In this document: one piece after another, positions 24,864 to 38,142 of the stretch
Numbering within the stretch: the stretch's first letter is position 1
Layout of the letters: the number at the start of each line of letters is the position of its first letter
Assembly (NCBI RefSeq): GCF_032854445.1
Contig: NC_088302.1
Coordinates: 52,234,046 to 52,298,045 of the forward strand
Length of the DNA: 64,000 nt
Direction of reading: 5' to 3'
DNA from: Liolophura sinensis
Taxonomy: Eukaryota > Mollusca > Polyplacophora > Chitonida > Chitonidae
Program-made: the position numbers and the translations under genes
Notes under the pieces: model-generated
What the model was told of the DNA's origin: nothing
The model's input: the letters and a program-made list of their open reading frames with translations, nothing else
The model's database searches: none

Positions 24864-27800
24864 ACTGCTGTTATATAAGTGAAACATTCCTGACCATGTT
24901 GTTAAATACCTATCAAATAAATGCAGATGAGCCAGGACAGGAATTTTAACAGATTATCGCTCTCAGGAATCCCTTGGCAAAATCAACTAAATCAATGAGT
25001 CTGCAAGACTCATTTTATCATGAGATTAATAATTTTCATTTTTTTTATCATGAGATTAAATAAGTTTATAATTTTCATAAATTACAATTAACATCTTTTT
25101 GCAATTTCTTTTTACCCAATTCTGCTTAACCCATGGTGCCAGGGGGCATGCAAATTGCTGCACTTTAAGCATTTACATGAACAGTAAGAATAAAACTGAG
25201 AAAAACTGGCATGATGTATTTCACTGGGTATTTGTTCTTATTTTCCAACAATCACACAGTCATCGCTGCTCTTGTTTTACTCCATATACTGTAGTATTTT
25301 ATATCCCACAACCTAGTTGTGGCATTTAGAAGTTAAGGGATTTGAAGAAATTTCTTGTGGATGAGGTTCGGTTGAAGACACAATCATGGCGATCTCGTTA
25401 AACCCACGCTTGACCTACTCTTCAGTGCTTGTGTGTATTATATTAAGACTTCTGACACTTGATACCTTGTCTATTATATTGGAAAATTACTCTGTCAGAA
25501 CAATTCACATTTCCCATATTAATACCATGATTTCATGCTAATGTCACTTTTTCCTGATAATTTCTGGCTAATAAAAAAGAAGTCCCAATGTGAGGGGTAA
25601 AATAATGATGACATTTGTGGATTAGGCAGGGACCAATTATTGCTTTGTGTCCTGAACAATCACTACACTATGACTCCATCATTTTTGTGAAAAATGTCAC
25701 ACCCTACACATGAAGCCATGAATGAAATTTTTATCATGTATGCATTAAAAATCAAAATGAAGCAAAACAGTAAGTCTATTAAAAATGATGTATTCATTCT
25801 GAAAATACATAAATGTAAAACACCATTGAACCATGGGGAAGACATGTAAACATGACAGGAGTTATTCCCCCTTAATGCCAGAACCCACATGGCACCAGAC
25901 GAGATTCTCAAATTTTTGAAATACTAAAAACTAGTTTAACTGGAACGTGCGCTCTATAAGTTCTACCTCTGTGGCCAGTGACACACATAAATTTCATTCA
26001 TGATTAACTTGCCCGTTTTTCCTGATTCTGCGAGTTCTATTGATTTTGGAAAGGTGTTTTGAGGTTGGCTTGGATCATGGGATGATATTCTAATGGAAAA
26101 TTGTACCTTTCAGCACAAAATAATATTTTGTGACATTTATTTGCCCCTGGAAATGCACTTTTGTGGGCAAACTTTTAGGTCATTTAGGTACATGTATACG
26201 TCAGTTAGGCCTATATTATGTCAACAAACTTAACAATTCTTGGCACCTGAAAACAGCTTAATAGTTAACCCTTGCAGAGGTTGAAAACAAATAAGCTGGT
26301 TTAGAAGAAAATTATGAACAGAAAATATTGTTGTCTGAGTTAGAGGAAACTGTGATAATAATTCCAGAAATAAAAACTGGTCTTTGGGAATTTGAACACC
26401 TTCCATTCCTGCAGTGACTGTGAAATTTCTCCAAGTGTTAGCACACATCACACATACACAGATGTAAAATAAGTCTATAGTAGCAGACACCCACAAAGGC
26501 ATTCGGAATATGTCATGTTACATTGGTGACAAATAAAGCCACAAAATGAAGGACTATGGTTTAAGCCATGGTAAAGCTACGGAATAAGAAATATAAAAGA
26601 TACCAGTTTGTGTTATTGGGTCAATGTGTAGATCAACTACATATAGAGTAAGCCATCTACAGCGGCAGTATGTGTGCCCAACCAAACCACAAAAAAAAAT
26701 ACTGGAAGCTTGGTGCAATCTCAAATTAAAAAAAAATTAAAAATCGCAAAGAAACGGAAACATACTTAGGTTCAAGTTATACCAATGAAGAGTCCATAAA
26801 GCAAAAAGTTTGCAAAACTGTCGAAATGGTCATCCACACATATAGGTGTAACTTTTCACTAACTCAACAAAACAGAGTACTGGTAATGTACACAAACTCA
26901 ACAAAACAGAATACTGGTAACGTATGCAAACTTCATCTGAAAATTAACATGGTTGCCTGTGGATACCAAGTTTCAAGTCCAGGATTCCATGATGTATCCA
27001 GTCACATGATCTGTCTAAATGGAGGCCCCCAATCCAGCTGGTTTGAATCCCTGACTGCCAGGGTTTCAATAAAAAAACATGCATAAAAAAAAAATCATGG
27101 AATAGCAATAAACACTCCCCACAATGTCCTTTAACAGATGGAAACTGTAAGAAATATCAACAGTGCATTGCAAACTTGTGGACAGAGGAAATGCAGGTTC
27201 AAAAACTGCCCAAAGATCATGAAATTTTTTGAACATTTTCATTCCCAAAACCTTTCTTTCAATGCGAGACCAAGTAATAAACTTTCCCTACATTTTCCTT
27301 TAACAAACGGAAAACTGTAAGAAATATCAACAGTTGTAACAATTAAGTTATACCTATCATAGGATGATATGTTAGACATCTGCATTATCCTATACAAACA
27401 TCACTGACAATGTTAACCTTGAAACCAAAATAGGGTACTGTGAGATGGGAAATTGTAAAACAGGAACACGGTTTTAATCCAAAATTAATTCACTAAATTT
27501 TTAAGAGTAGATCATAACATATGATCAACAACAGAATGTTCCAATTCAATAATGAATTCAACATGAGACAAAATGTAAAAAAAGCAACAATGTGAGATTC
27601 ACCGCATTTACCTGATGTCTTTTACAATTACACTAACATACCATTACAATATGCAATTCCCTTCTTAACACCTGAAATATCACATACAGAATATCATGAG
27701 GATACATGTATTTATGGTTTATACAATGTACATCATTTTACATGTTTTACAGAGGACATATTTACAAATCCTAAAAGTGATAAGTGGAGGGCATAAACTT

Positions 27801-28027
27801 TCCCAAAACTTTACTTAAAGGGATACAGAATCGACGCTGGATGGCTGAAAGTGGGGAAAGGAATTCTCAGGTTAAAGCTTACAAACATGGTCATGCTTGA
27901 ATAAATTTACTTAAAATTCAAGTTAGTTAGGCACATCCTGGAGCTGCCTGTCTCTCACACTAGCCAATCAGAGATGGTTCTGCATCCCTGTTGATGGACA
28001 AGCTTGATGTACTAAAATTCAGGAGCG

Positions 28028-31000
28028 TTACAAGAAGCTATCCACACCGGCACTCAGCCACTTTTTGGTCATTTCATAAGCCAGGAACAAGGCCCCTGTG
28101 GCAGGGAAGGTTCGTAGCACGGTCGGTCCCAGTCCCTTGTACAGTGCCCGGATACCTGTGAATAGAAACAACGTGCAATGTCTGTAATCTTAATTAATCT
28201 TATTACTGTAATACACAATACATGCATACAACATAAACAGTTAACAGATATTGTGTGCCTGTAACAAACATGACTGTATGACTACATTTGTATCTCCCTC
28301 AATATTGGACAATTCACGATCACATGTATTTCTGTATTTTGCTATACTGACACTACTACGCCATACTGGCCCCCAAGGACAAGGCAACAAAGAGGTTTAT
28401 GCCTCAGTTTCACAGTGTGAATGATGTATATAGAGGAGAATGACATTATAACATCATAATACACCAGGTATGTAAACTACATGTACTTGTTAAGACAAAC
28501 TTTACTTACTGTGTCTCATCGAAAGTTTGGTATGTAAAAACGTTCTTTCAGAAGCACACATTGGCATTGAAATGATATCTTTGATGCTAACATAAAAGTT
28601 TTTCTGATAAGAAGTTAATCAAACTTTAAAATAAACTTATGTGACCCAATACGGTGGATGAATCAGTCATGAGTCTTGTAACATAAGGAGGACAAATCCA
28701 CCTTACCTGAAGTACTTACACTTAAGAACCATTCACAGGTATCAAGGACGGGTTTATCAGTGCAAACTAAATCAGCAACATTGAGGGGTATCAAGGACAG
28801 GTTTATCAGTGCAGACTAAATCAGTAACATTGACGGGTATCCAGGACAGGTTTATCAGTGCAAACTAAATCAACAACATTGACGGGTATCAAGGACGGGT
28901 TTATCAGTGCAAACTAAATCAGCAACATTGACGGGTATCAAGGACAGGTTTATCAGTGCAAACTAAATCAGCAACATTGACGGGTATCAAGGACAGGTTT
29001 ATCAGTGCAAACTAAATCAACAACATTGACGGGTATCAAGGACGGGTTTATCAGTGCAAACTAAATCAGCAACATTGACGGGTATCAAGGACAGGTTTAT
29101 CAGTGCAGACTAAATCAGCAACATTGACGGGTATCAAGGACGGGTTTATCAGTGCAAACTAAATCAGCAACATTGAGGGGTATCAAGGACGGGTTTATCA
29201 GTGCAGACTAAATCAGCAACATTGACGGGTACAAAGGACGGGTTTATCTGTGCAAACTAAATCAGCAACATTGAGGGGTGTCAAGGACGGGTTTATCAGT
29301 GCAAACTAAATCAGCAACAACAACTTGAACCATCACCACATCACCATGGTGACTTAAGTACATGAAGGGAAAATGGAAACAAATCTGACATACCTTCAGC
29401 TCTGAATATATGGAGTAGGGTGGCTGTAAAAGTAGGTGCCTTTGATCCCACAACAGCCTGCACCTGAATGCGTGACTTGACTACGTCGGCAGGGAAAATG
29501 GCCGTCCACAAGCAGACACCCCCTACTCCACCGGAAACAATCGTCCTAACTACTCCTGGGGAACAAAAGACATGTGACCTCAGTTTTCTCTGACTTTCGT
29601 CTGCTTTCATACTTCTTTCTAACTCAAGTTTCTCTGATTTTAACCCATAGGAATTCTTCGCTGAAAGCCTTTCAGTCGTTCATTTTTTTTCTTTTAACTG
29701 ATTACTAAATGACTCTGCCTGTTTGCTGGTCAGTCAAACTTTTGACATCCTGTCTTTGAACGTTAAATTTCACGGCTACTGCAAACTTCCACTCAGCTTT
29801 TTCTATAGCCTTTGGTTTACCAGCAATGAAATGGTCATGCAAGCGAATCACTTTGGCACACCAGAATCAGGACAGTATGATTTACATGTTTTATAAATAA
29901 CTGTCTGGAAAACAACCAATGCTGCATTTCATTTTAAAACGGTAGAATTGAGAGATAAGCCTATGGTATTTACCCACTTTAATGGCTGCAGACATGGAGT
30001 AGTACAATTTAATGTTCAAAATGTTCAAGACGATTCATGATGCTCAGCCTACCTATTTCATCCTTCGTCTTTCCCTCCGCAGTAAGCAGCTGCCGAGTGA
30101 TTTCATATCCTCCAAAGAAGAAGAAGTAGCCTGGCATTTCCCTCATAAATGTACTGGTCAGCCCCTTAAACAAGCCCTGGATGCCCTCAGCTCTCAGAAT
30201 CTCTCTGGTCAGTCCAAGTGGACCTCTAACAACAACAAACAACAATTGGTACTTGATAAGCCCATGGCTGCTGGAAAAATCTGACATCTGAGGTACATGA
30301 ATATGAGAACACCCAAACATTTAAGAGAAGATCAACAAAACATCTGATGTATTGTAAATGACCTTAAATGTCACCATGAGTAAGCTGTAGTTCAATTAAA
30401 CTCAGTGTCAACTGTGGCGATATGTGATGATCTGATAGTTATGTAGTAAGGCTGTAGTTAGGGTTTGGCGCCCCGCCTTTTTGGCAACACTGATGTGTTA
30501 GGTTTGAAGCCTTTGGGGAAAAAGATTCATCACTAGTGATTCATATGAGGTAGGGATATTGCATATGAGTGTTGGTATTAACTTGTCACTAGTGATTCAT
30601 ATTATGTAGGGATATTGCATATGAGTGTTGGTATTAACTTGTCAGTAGTGATTCATATTAGGTAGGGATATTGCATATGAGTGTTCATATTAACTTGTCA
30701 CCAGTGATTCATATTAGGTAGGGATATTGCATATGAGTGTTGGTATTAACTTGTCACTAGTGATTCATATTAGGTTGGGATGTTGCATATGACTGTTGGT
30801 ATTAACTTGTCACTAGTGATTCATATTAGGTAGGGATATTGCATATGAGTGTTGGTATTAACTTGTCACTAGTGATTCATATTAGGTAGGGATATTGCAT
30901 ATGAGTGTTGGTATTAACTTGTCACTAGTGATTCATATTAGGTAGGGATATTGCATATGAGTGTTGGTATTAACTTGTCACCAGTGATTCATATTAGGTT

Positions 31001-34000
31001 GGGATGTTGCATATGAGTGTTCATATTAACTTGTCACTAGTGATTCATATTAGGTAGGGATATTGCATATGAGTGTTGGTATTAACTTGTCAGTAGTGAT
31101 TCATATTAGGTAGGGATATTGCATATGAGTGTTGGTATTAACTTGTCACTAGTGATTCATATTATGTAGGGATATTGCATATGACTGTTGGTATTAACTT
31201 GTCAGTAGTGATTCATATTAGGTAGGGATATTGCATATGAGTGTTGGTATTAACGTGTCAGTAGTGATTCATATTAGGTAGGGATATTGCATATGAGTGT
31301 TCATATTAACTTGTCAGTAGTGATTCATATTAGGTAGGGATATTGCATATGAGTGTTGGTATTAGCTTGTCACTAGTGATTCATATTAGGTAGGGATATT
31401 GCATATGAGTGTTGGTATTAACTTGTCAGTAGTGATTCATATTAGGTAGGGATATTGCATATGAGTGTTGGTATTAACTTGTCAGTAGTGATTCATATTA
31501 GGTAGGGATATTGCACATGAGTGTTGGTATTAGCTTGTCACTAGTGATTCATATTAGGTAGGGATATTGCATATGAGTGTTCGTATTAACTTGTCAGTAG
31601 TGATTCATATTAGGTAGGGATATTGCATATGAGTGTTGGTATTAGCTTGTCACTAGTGATTCATATTAGGTAGGGATATTGCATATGAGTGTTGGTATTA
31701 ACTTGTCAGTAGTGATTCATATTAGGTAGGGATATTGCACATGAGTGTTGGTATTAGCTTGTCACTAGTGATTCATATTAGGTAGGGATATTGCATATGA
31801 GTGTTCGTATTAACTTGTCAGTAGTGATTCATATTAGGTAGGGATATTGCATATGAGTGTTCGTATTAACTTGTCACTAGTGATTCATATTAGGTAGGGA
31901 TATTGCATATGAGTGTTAGTATTAACTTGTCACTAGTGATTCATATTAGGTAGGGATATTGCACATGAGTGTTGGTATTAACTTGTCACTAGTGATTCAT
32001 ATTAGGTAGGGATATTGCATATGAGTGTTGGTATTAACTTGTCACTAGTGATTCATATTAGGTAGGGATATTGCATATGAGTGTTGGTATTAACTTGTTA
32101 CTAGTGATTCATATTAGGTAGGGATATTGCATATGAGTGTTGGTATTAACTTGTCAGTGGTGATTCATATTAGGTAGGGATATTGCATATGAGTGTTGGT
32201 ATTAGCTTGTCACTAGTGATTCATATTAGGTAGGGATATTGCATATGAGTGTTGGTATTAACTTGTCACTAGTGATTCATATTAGGTAGGGATATTGCAT
32301 ATGAGTGTTGGTATTAACTTGTCACTAGTGATTCATATTAGGTAGGGATATTGCATATGAGTGTTAGTATTAACTTGTCACTAGTGATTCATATTAGGTA
32401 GGGATATTGCACATGAGTGTTGGTATTAACTTGTCACTAGTGATTCATATTAGGTAGGGATATTGCATATGAGTGTTGGTATTAACTTGTCACTAGTGAT
32501 TCATATTAGGTAGGGATATTGCATATGAGTGTTGGTATTAACTTGTCACTAGTGATTCATATTAGGTAGGGATATTGCATATGAGTGTTGGTATTAGCTT
32601 GTCAGTAGTGATTCATATTAGGTAGGGATATTGCACATGAGTGTTGGTATTAACTTGTCACTAGTGATTCATATTAGGTTGGGATGTTGCATATGACTGA
32701 GCCCGTATTAACTTGTATTTATTTTATTTATTTGGTTGGTGTTTTACGCAGTACTCAAGAATATTTCACTTATATGACGGCAGCCAGCATTATGGTGGGT
32801 GGAAACCGGGCAGAGCCCGGGGGAAACCCACGACCATCCACAGGTTGCTGCAGACCTTCTTACTTATGATATTAACTTGTACTTTGTCATCATGGTTACT
32901 AGCTTGCAGGTGCAATGATATTTAAAAAGTTATTCAGGATTTACAGTAAAATTAAACGAGTCAGTGTGGTTTCACGGTGATTAAATGATGTTTAGTTATA
33001 AAAGTAGAGGTAGTAGGTTTTTCATATTTTGCACACCTCTAAGAGTATAAATAGCAGGTTAGGCAGCAATGAAATGCTCTTACATTTACCTTTTAGGCTG
33101 TCTTTAAATGCTGTATTTTGAATGTTTTAGACACACAAATCTTAGTTAAGTCATGTACTGAGAAGACACCCACAACTGGGTAATTAAATGCTTTCTCTAA
33201 GGTCCTTGCTGGGGCCATAAAGTCCAGCCCTGATGTGAACAGGGCAGGAGGATTTAGCCACCACCTGGGACGGTCATCAGCCTGGCTGGTCACCCAGATG
33301 GCAGCAATACATATCACTGACTCTGATTTTGTGTTTGGGTCAGTTATTTGCCTACCATCTAGCATCCCCTAATGTTAGTCATAGCTAACCTGTCGCCCCA
33401 GGCAAGGTTACAGTTAACAAGCATGTTCATTGTTTTCTGAAGTTTGTTCGGAACTTGGCAGGTATAATGATATCCTACTGGAAAGTATGATGATATCCTA
33501 CTGGAAAGTATGATGATATCCTACTGCAAAGTATGATGATATCCTATTGGAAAGTATGATGATATCCTACTGGAAAGTATGCTGACATTCTACTGGAAAG
33601 TATGCTGACATTCTACTGGAAAGTATGATGATATCCTACTGAAAAGTATGATGATATTCTACTGGAAAGTATGATGATATCCTATTGGAAAGTATGATGA
33701 TATCCTACTGGAAAGTATGCTGACATTCTACTGGAAAGTATGATGATATCCTACTGAAAAGTATGATGATATTCTACTGGAAAGTATGATGATGTCCTAC
33801 TGGAAAAATGTTTCAGCACCAAAAGTGATATATACTGATATATTTTCACTTCCAAAAATGCATTTTTTGGATGAAATTATGGGTCATTTAAGATAACTGT
33901 TGAACTGTTGATAACACCATGTCATTTTTCATTATTATGATGGTGGTCAGTTTTTCTGTGGGTGGAGGAAACTAGAATGACAGAAAGTTCCAAAACATAT

Positions 34001-35001
34001 GAATATGGACAGGTTAACCATGTAACGTACATTTTGAGTCTCTCTAGCCCACCTTCCAGTTCCCCTTTGGTGGCCATTTCTCTCATAGCCTGTAGTCGAC
34101 ATTTAATCAGCTCTGTGGGACAGAGGCTAAACGAGGAGAAAAATGCAGCTCCCGTTCCCGCAAATGCATTGTGCAGCGGGTGCAAGTCTTTCACGTCCTG
34201 CACACCTGCTGTGAAAGCCACGGCTTTTTGGCACATCCCGTAGAAACAGAAGAGAATTGAGTTTTCTGCCACATTGGCTGCCAGTGAAGGAACTGTGCCA
34301 GCATATAAGCCCCTGGCTATTCCATCCTGTTTGTAAGTCTTCAGAAAACAGTCCAGAGCATTTCGGTACATCGTGGGGAATGTCTGCATCTTTACCTTCA
34401 CAGTATCCAATGGCTGGCCAGTGTAAACAGTGGCCACGCCCCCTTAAAAATGATATAAAAAATGGACTGATTTATTGCAAATTACAGTGTCCTTATTGGT
34501 TCAGGTGGTAATATTTATTTTTTTTTTTTCTGCACTGGTATTACTCATCAATAATTCACTTTTGTGGCAGTGGCCAACAATATGGTGGGAGACAACCCAT
34601 AAGCATCTGCAGGTTGTTGAGAGATCTTATCACATATGACTGAAGAAGAAGCAAGTCTGAGCTGGGCTGTTTGTCATGTGAATAGAGACGGGCTAAACAA
34701 TTTAACAAATAAACCCTCACTCAAATAAAAAAATAAATCAATAACACAGATTACAGGGAAACACATTTACTTGTGATTCATTAGTGTCTAATTGGATTTT
34801 GTCAAGACACATATAAGAGAACTTTTATGACAGCTAGCTTGGCTCACCTCAAGATTTGAACTCTAGGAGTTGTTGCGTTGTCAACTTACCTGCACAGCCG
34901 CCGATAAAATCAATCACAGCATCTATCCCTGTGGGGCGTGCGGAGGTGGGGACAGGCAGGACTGTCTCACCCACCCCTTGTAATGTCTCTGTCACTGTCA
35001 T
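28028..35001 (-). CDS. SLC25A15: Mitochondrial ornithine carrier, 5 coding exons
   Basis: SLC25A15 (ORNT1) exchanges cytosolic ornithine for matrix citrulline across the inner mitochondrial membrane. Minus-strand coding exons: 35001-34890, 34442-34031, 30225-30053, 29555-29394 and 28155-28028. They total 987 nt and 328 aa in a continuous frame, against ~301 aa in human. The three carrier repeats show QPLDTVKVKMQTFP (human QPFDTMKVKMQTFP), LCPTELIKCRLQ (human LCPTELVKCRLQ) and FPADVVKSRIQV (human YPVDCIKSRIQV). REMPGYFFFFGGYE also matches human REVPGYFFFFGGYE. The extra ~27 residues are N-terminal (MTVTETLQGVGETV...). The acceptor at 35137-35136 implies that the 5' UTR of the ATG exon begins at 35135, with an upstream noncoding exon not located. 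Introns 2 and 4 contain large minisatellites. ORNT1 is the natural call; the vertebrate retrocopy SLC25A2 is not expected here. Confidence 0.95.
28737..29325. repeat. Minisatellite, 49-bp unit, about 12 copies, in SLC25A15 intron 4
   Basis: The unit is close to GGGTATCAAGGACGGGTTTA TCAGTGCAAACTAAATCAGC AACATTGAC. Variants include GGACAGG for GGACGGG and GCAGAC for GCAAAC. It ends ~70 bp from the donor side of exon 4 of SLC25A15 (29394-29555, minus). Confidence 0.95.
30530..32705. repeat. Large minisatellite, 56-bp unit, about 39 copies, in SLC25A15 intron 2
   Basis: The unit is close to CACTAGTGATTCATATTAGG TAGGGATATTGCATATGAGT GTTGGTATTAACTTGT. Recurring variants (CACTAG or CAGTAG, TGTTGGT or TGTTCGT or TGTTCAT, TTAACTT or TTAGCTT, GCATAT or GCACAT) appear in repeated runs. 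This suggests expansion by blocks of several units. The array occupies over half of the intron and its right edge is interrupted by a SINE. Confidence 0.97.
32718..32869 (-). repeat. 5'-truncated SINE, family A, with target-site duplication
   Basis: A family A SINE in minus orientation has its tail (ATTTATTTTATTTATTTGG complement) at the left. It continues through TTTTACGCAGTACTCAAGAA, GGCAGCCAGCATTATGGTGG and CCATCCACAGGTTGCTGCAG. It stops at CTTACTTATGA without the tRNA-like head. It is flanked by identical TATTAACTTGTA at 32706-32717 and 32870-32881, a 12-bp target-site duplication. The target is the end of a 56-bp satellite unit. These are signs of LINE-machinery insertion. Confidence 0.85.
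33462..33807. repeat. Minisatellite, 23-bp unit, about 15 copies, in SLC25A15 intron 2
   Basis: The unit is GAAAGTATGATGATATCCTA CTG, with variants GCTGACATTC and GATGATATTC. It lies ~220 bp on the donor side of exon 2 (34031-34442, minus). It is distinct from the 56-bp array in the same intron. Confidence 0.93.
34505..34665 (-). repeat. Diverged SINE, family A, in SLC25A15 intron 1
   Basis: Recognisable but degenerate: TTTATTTTTTTTTTTTCTGC at the left, then CAATATGGTGGGAGACAACC, CATAAGCATCTGCAGGTTGT and a weak GAAGAAGCAAGTCTGAGCTG. It matches the order of the intact copies. Confidence 0.5.
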
Positions 35002-36084
35002 CCTTGGTGGTCACTCAGCACAGACTCAGGGTACTGGGATACTATTAAAGACCGTCTCTGGTTTAAGTGGTGTATAGATGTTTAGCTACCACCCACACAA
35101 CTCACGACACTGACCCAGTAATAAGCCAGGCAGACCTGAAATAAAACATGAAACCTATATCCAAGGATGACAACGCACCACATGGCAACATATACCATGA
35201 ATGATACTTCTATAACACTGGATACAAAGCAATCCTTAACTCTTCCACACACTATTTTAAAAAAACTCTCCACTTCATACCTTACATGGTTACTTCATCT
35301 TCAGGTGTTTGACTAACACCAACCATGGGTCAATGTCATGATGAGGAAGTAAAACTGCCAGTCTCGAGAGAAAAAGTGCTAACAAAGTATATGAGTTTCA
35401 AAATACCACAACATTAACATGTGAAAGGTTCATGTGGATTGATTTCTGGAATAAAATCATTCTGCTTTAGACATAAAACAGCATTTTTGTCTTGGCAGCC
35501 TACGTACCTGTACAGCACATGAACAGTGTTACCTGGGATTGCCAAACTAGCTGACCGTCTCATCCATATACAGTCTATAAGTGTACTGCAACTACAGACT
35601 ACCCAACTACCAGCCAATAGCTAACAATACAGAGAATTTGCTGCTTCATTTCTACGAAATCCCACCAGGCTGATGTCACACCTGTTCTTCACAGAAAACT
35701 CCTGAAAGTGAAACTGGGAGAAACCTAAACCTGCAGCAGTGGTTGCTTTATGTCTGGAATAGAGAATAGCTAGGTTGGCATAAAGAATCAAGTGCCACTA
35801 GGAAACAAAACATGGAAACACACCTTGCATTTGAATAAAAAAAAAACCTTAACAATTCAGAATGTAAGACTTTTATTGCTTGCTCTCTGAGATTCAACTT
35901 TTTCCACTGAAAATCTATTTCTGTAGATATTTGCATGAAAAAAATGTCCAAATTTAGTGAACAATGCATAATAGCACAACATTTTAACTGCTTAATGAAA
36001 GTTTATTTATTCTGTTTAAGTCTGAGGTAGGCCTAACCCCTCCCATTAACATGATTGACACATTACACGTGGAAAATTCATTCA

Positions 36085-36195
36085 CAGTTCTTTGTTCAGT
36101 TCCTCCCACTATAATGCTCGCCGCAGTGGTGTAGGTGACATATTCTTGAGTTCAGCGTAAACCTCCAATCACAAATGTAAACAAATAAATCATTC
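36085..36195 (+). repeat. SINE 3' fragment, family A
   Basis: TTCCTCCCACTATAATGCTC GCCGCAG, then CATATTCTTGAGTTCAGCGT AAACC and an AAACAAATAAAT tail. This is the 3' half of family A in plus orientation. Confidence 0.6.
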
Positions 36196-37964
36196 ATTGT
36201 CACATTAAATACAGACCAAATAAAAAAAAAAAGTTAGGTAATATATTCCCGGTAGAAATTTCCTTGGGCTCTCGTTATAATAGTTAACATAACAAAGCCA
36301 GGAGGGGTAACCTAAATTTACATATACGTGCAGCTCCACGAAATATAGCCACATAGAGCTAGCGCAGCTGTATTACCTGCAGAATATCAATATATCAAAG
36401 ATATCATAGGCATAACCAGCCACGAAATAATACATGAAATATTTTTGACTGCTTGGTTCAAATCCAGAAATCGATCGAAACTTTTGTGACTGAGTAGCGA
36501 ATAAGACATGAATTTTCTTCATATTCCGTTGTAGCTATTTTGTTATTCGTATACCGACTGTTCAAAAACAGCTCCGGTTATTGTTTGCTGTTATTAATGA
36601 TCATATACGAAACCACCATTTACGCACCGCTATGTTACGGTCTTCAACAAGCTTATGAATCTCTCAGCTGACAATGGCGTTACACAGACGAAAAACAAAT
36701 AATTTAACGAATGGGTTGGTGCTCAAATTCCCTGTTCGTCATTTCCCTGTTCTCTGTTTATATAGAGTTACATCCCTCGCAACATACACCGACACGTTTT
36801 TCACTGAAAATGGCTGACCTAGCTGATGGAGGTCACCTACATTCCTTCAAGAGGATTGGCTGAAATATGGAGGTGTGTTCTTGTGGAGATTCCCTTTAGC
36901 CTCCTTCTGAAGGTCGCATTTTGGGGAATCCCTCCCATGTACGCGCTGTAATCTTTTTTGGCGCAAATGCTAAGGGATAAAAGTGAGAAGAAAAAAAGTC
37001 GCTTCTAAACAACTGTCACCTTCATTGGAGCTGTAACCACATAGATCACTTAGAGTACGATGATTTTATTATCTTGAACAAAGGGAGCATTTTGCAAAGT
37101 TTCATACGAGTTTGCCATATAGCCTCTTCACTACAATATCACCAAGTTACAACCCATGGTTTACTCAGACTGTATAAATGAAAATTCTTGCTTATGGCCT
37201 TAAAGCCAATCAGGTAAATTAATATATAAAACAGCCATGAAGAATACTGCCAGGTTGAACAGGATCTGTAGAAAATAAACACCCTATAGCACCTTGCCAA
37301 ATTGTATCAAAACCATTATTTTCTCAGTTCTAATATTCAAGAATTTATTGAAGATATTTATTTTCACTGGCACAGCTCTAACACTCTTAACACTTTCAAC
37401 AAGCCCAGCTAAATGAGAAATTTGCTTATCTTACTGACAGGTGTTAGTGCAGTTAGGAAACTAATATGCCAAATGTTTTTGACAATTAGTAACATAATAG
37501 CAGCATCATAAAAGAAAGGAAGACAGAATGGTATTCATTTCACATCCTCTGAATGCTTTCATAAAGCATCATACATGTATTCAAGAATCATAAATACAAC
37601 AGCAAAAAGAAGAAAATGCATGAAATCATTCTTTAACCACAGATTGCAAATCATTATCTTCTTACATACTAAAGTCTTCACAAACTTTTTAATTAGTAAG
37701 CTCCCTCAGTAAACAAATTTCAAAAATGTTTTGATATTTTTCTGCTGTTCGTTGTTGTACCATTGCAAGTATACACAGTGCATATGGGCATGAGCATGTA
37801 TATCCCTCTGTAATCACAACCTGCCATTCTTGACCATTTTTTACTCAACTGCAACATTTTACACACATAGTTCCTGTTTTATTAAGAAATAGTAAAGATA
37901 TCATTACTAATTATGGAATTCTTTAAATATACATAAACACACATGTAAACATTGTGAAAGCATC

Positions 37965-38142
37965 CCTAAATAAACATGCATAGCTTCAATAAAAGAAAAG
38001 ACAACACTCAACTCAAATTTGTCCTGTATACTAAATAAACATGCACAGCTTCAATTAAAGAAAAGACAGCACTCAACTCAAATTTGTCCTGTATACTAAA
38101 TAAACATGCATAGCTTCAATTAAAGAAAAGACAACACTCAAC
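37965..38142. repeat. Tandem repeat, ~65-bp unit, 2.7 copies
   Basis: The block beginning CTAAATAAACATGCATAGCT TCAAT and ending AAATTTGTCCTGTATA occurs at about 37965, 38031 and 38096, the last copy shortened. Copies are nearly identical, so the duplication is recent. Confidence 0.85.

Larger units (their letters stand above)
22022..28027. other. HMMR 3' UTR and HMMR / SLC25A15 convergent intergenic region
   Basis: HMMR (plus) ends at 22021 and SLC25A15 (minus) ends at 28028, so this 6-kb stretch holds both 3' UTRs and the gap between them. It is A+T rich. It contains SINE copies at 22570-22895, 24462-24641 and 24642-24863, a poly-T run near 23408-23424, and short direct repeats near 26866-26925 and 27130-27335. 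AATAAA-type signals occur at several places (for example near 24203), but none can be assigned. No coding exon is supported. Confidence 0.6.

Noticed and set aside
30530-32705. Possible CRISPR array
   Set aside because: Units abut with no unique spacers, the surroundings are eukaryotic introns, and no cas genes are present. The same holds for the other arrays.
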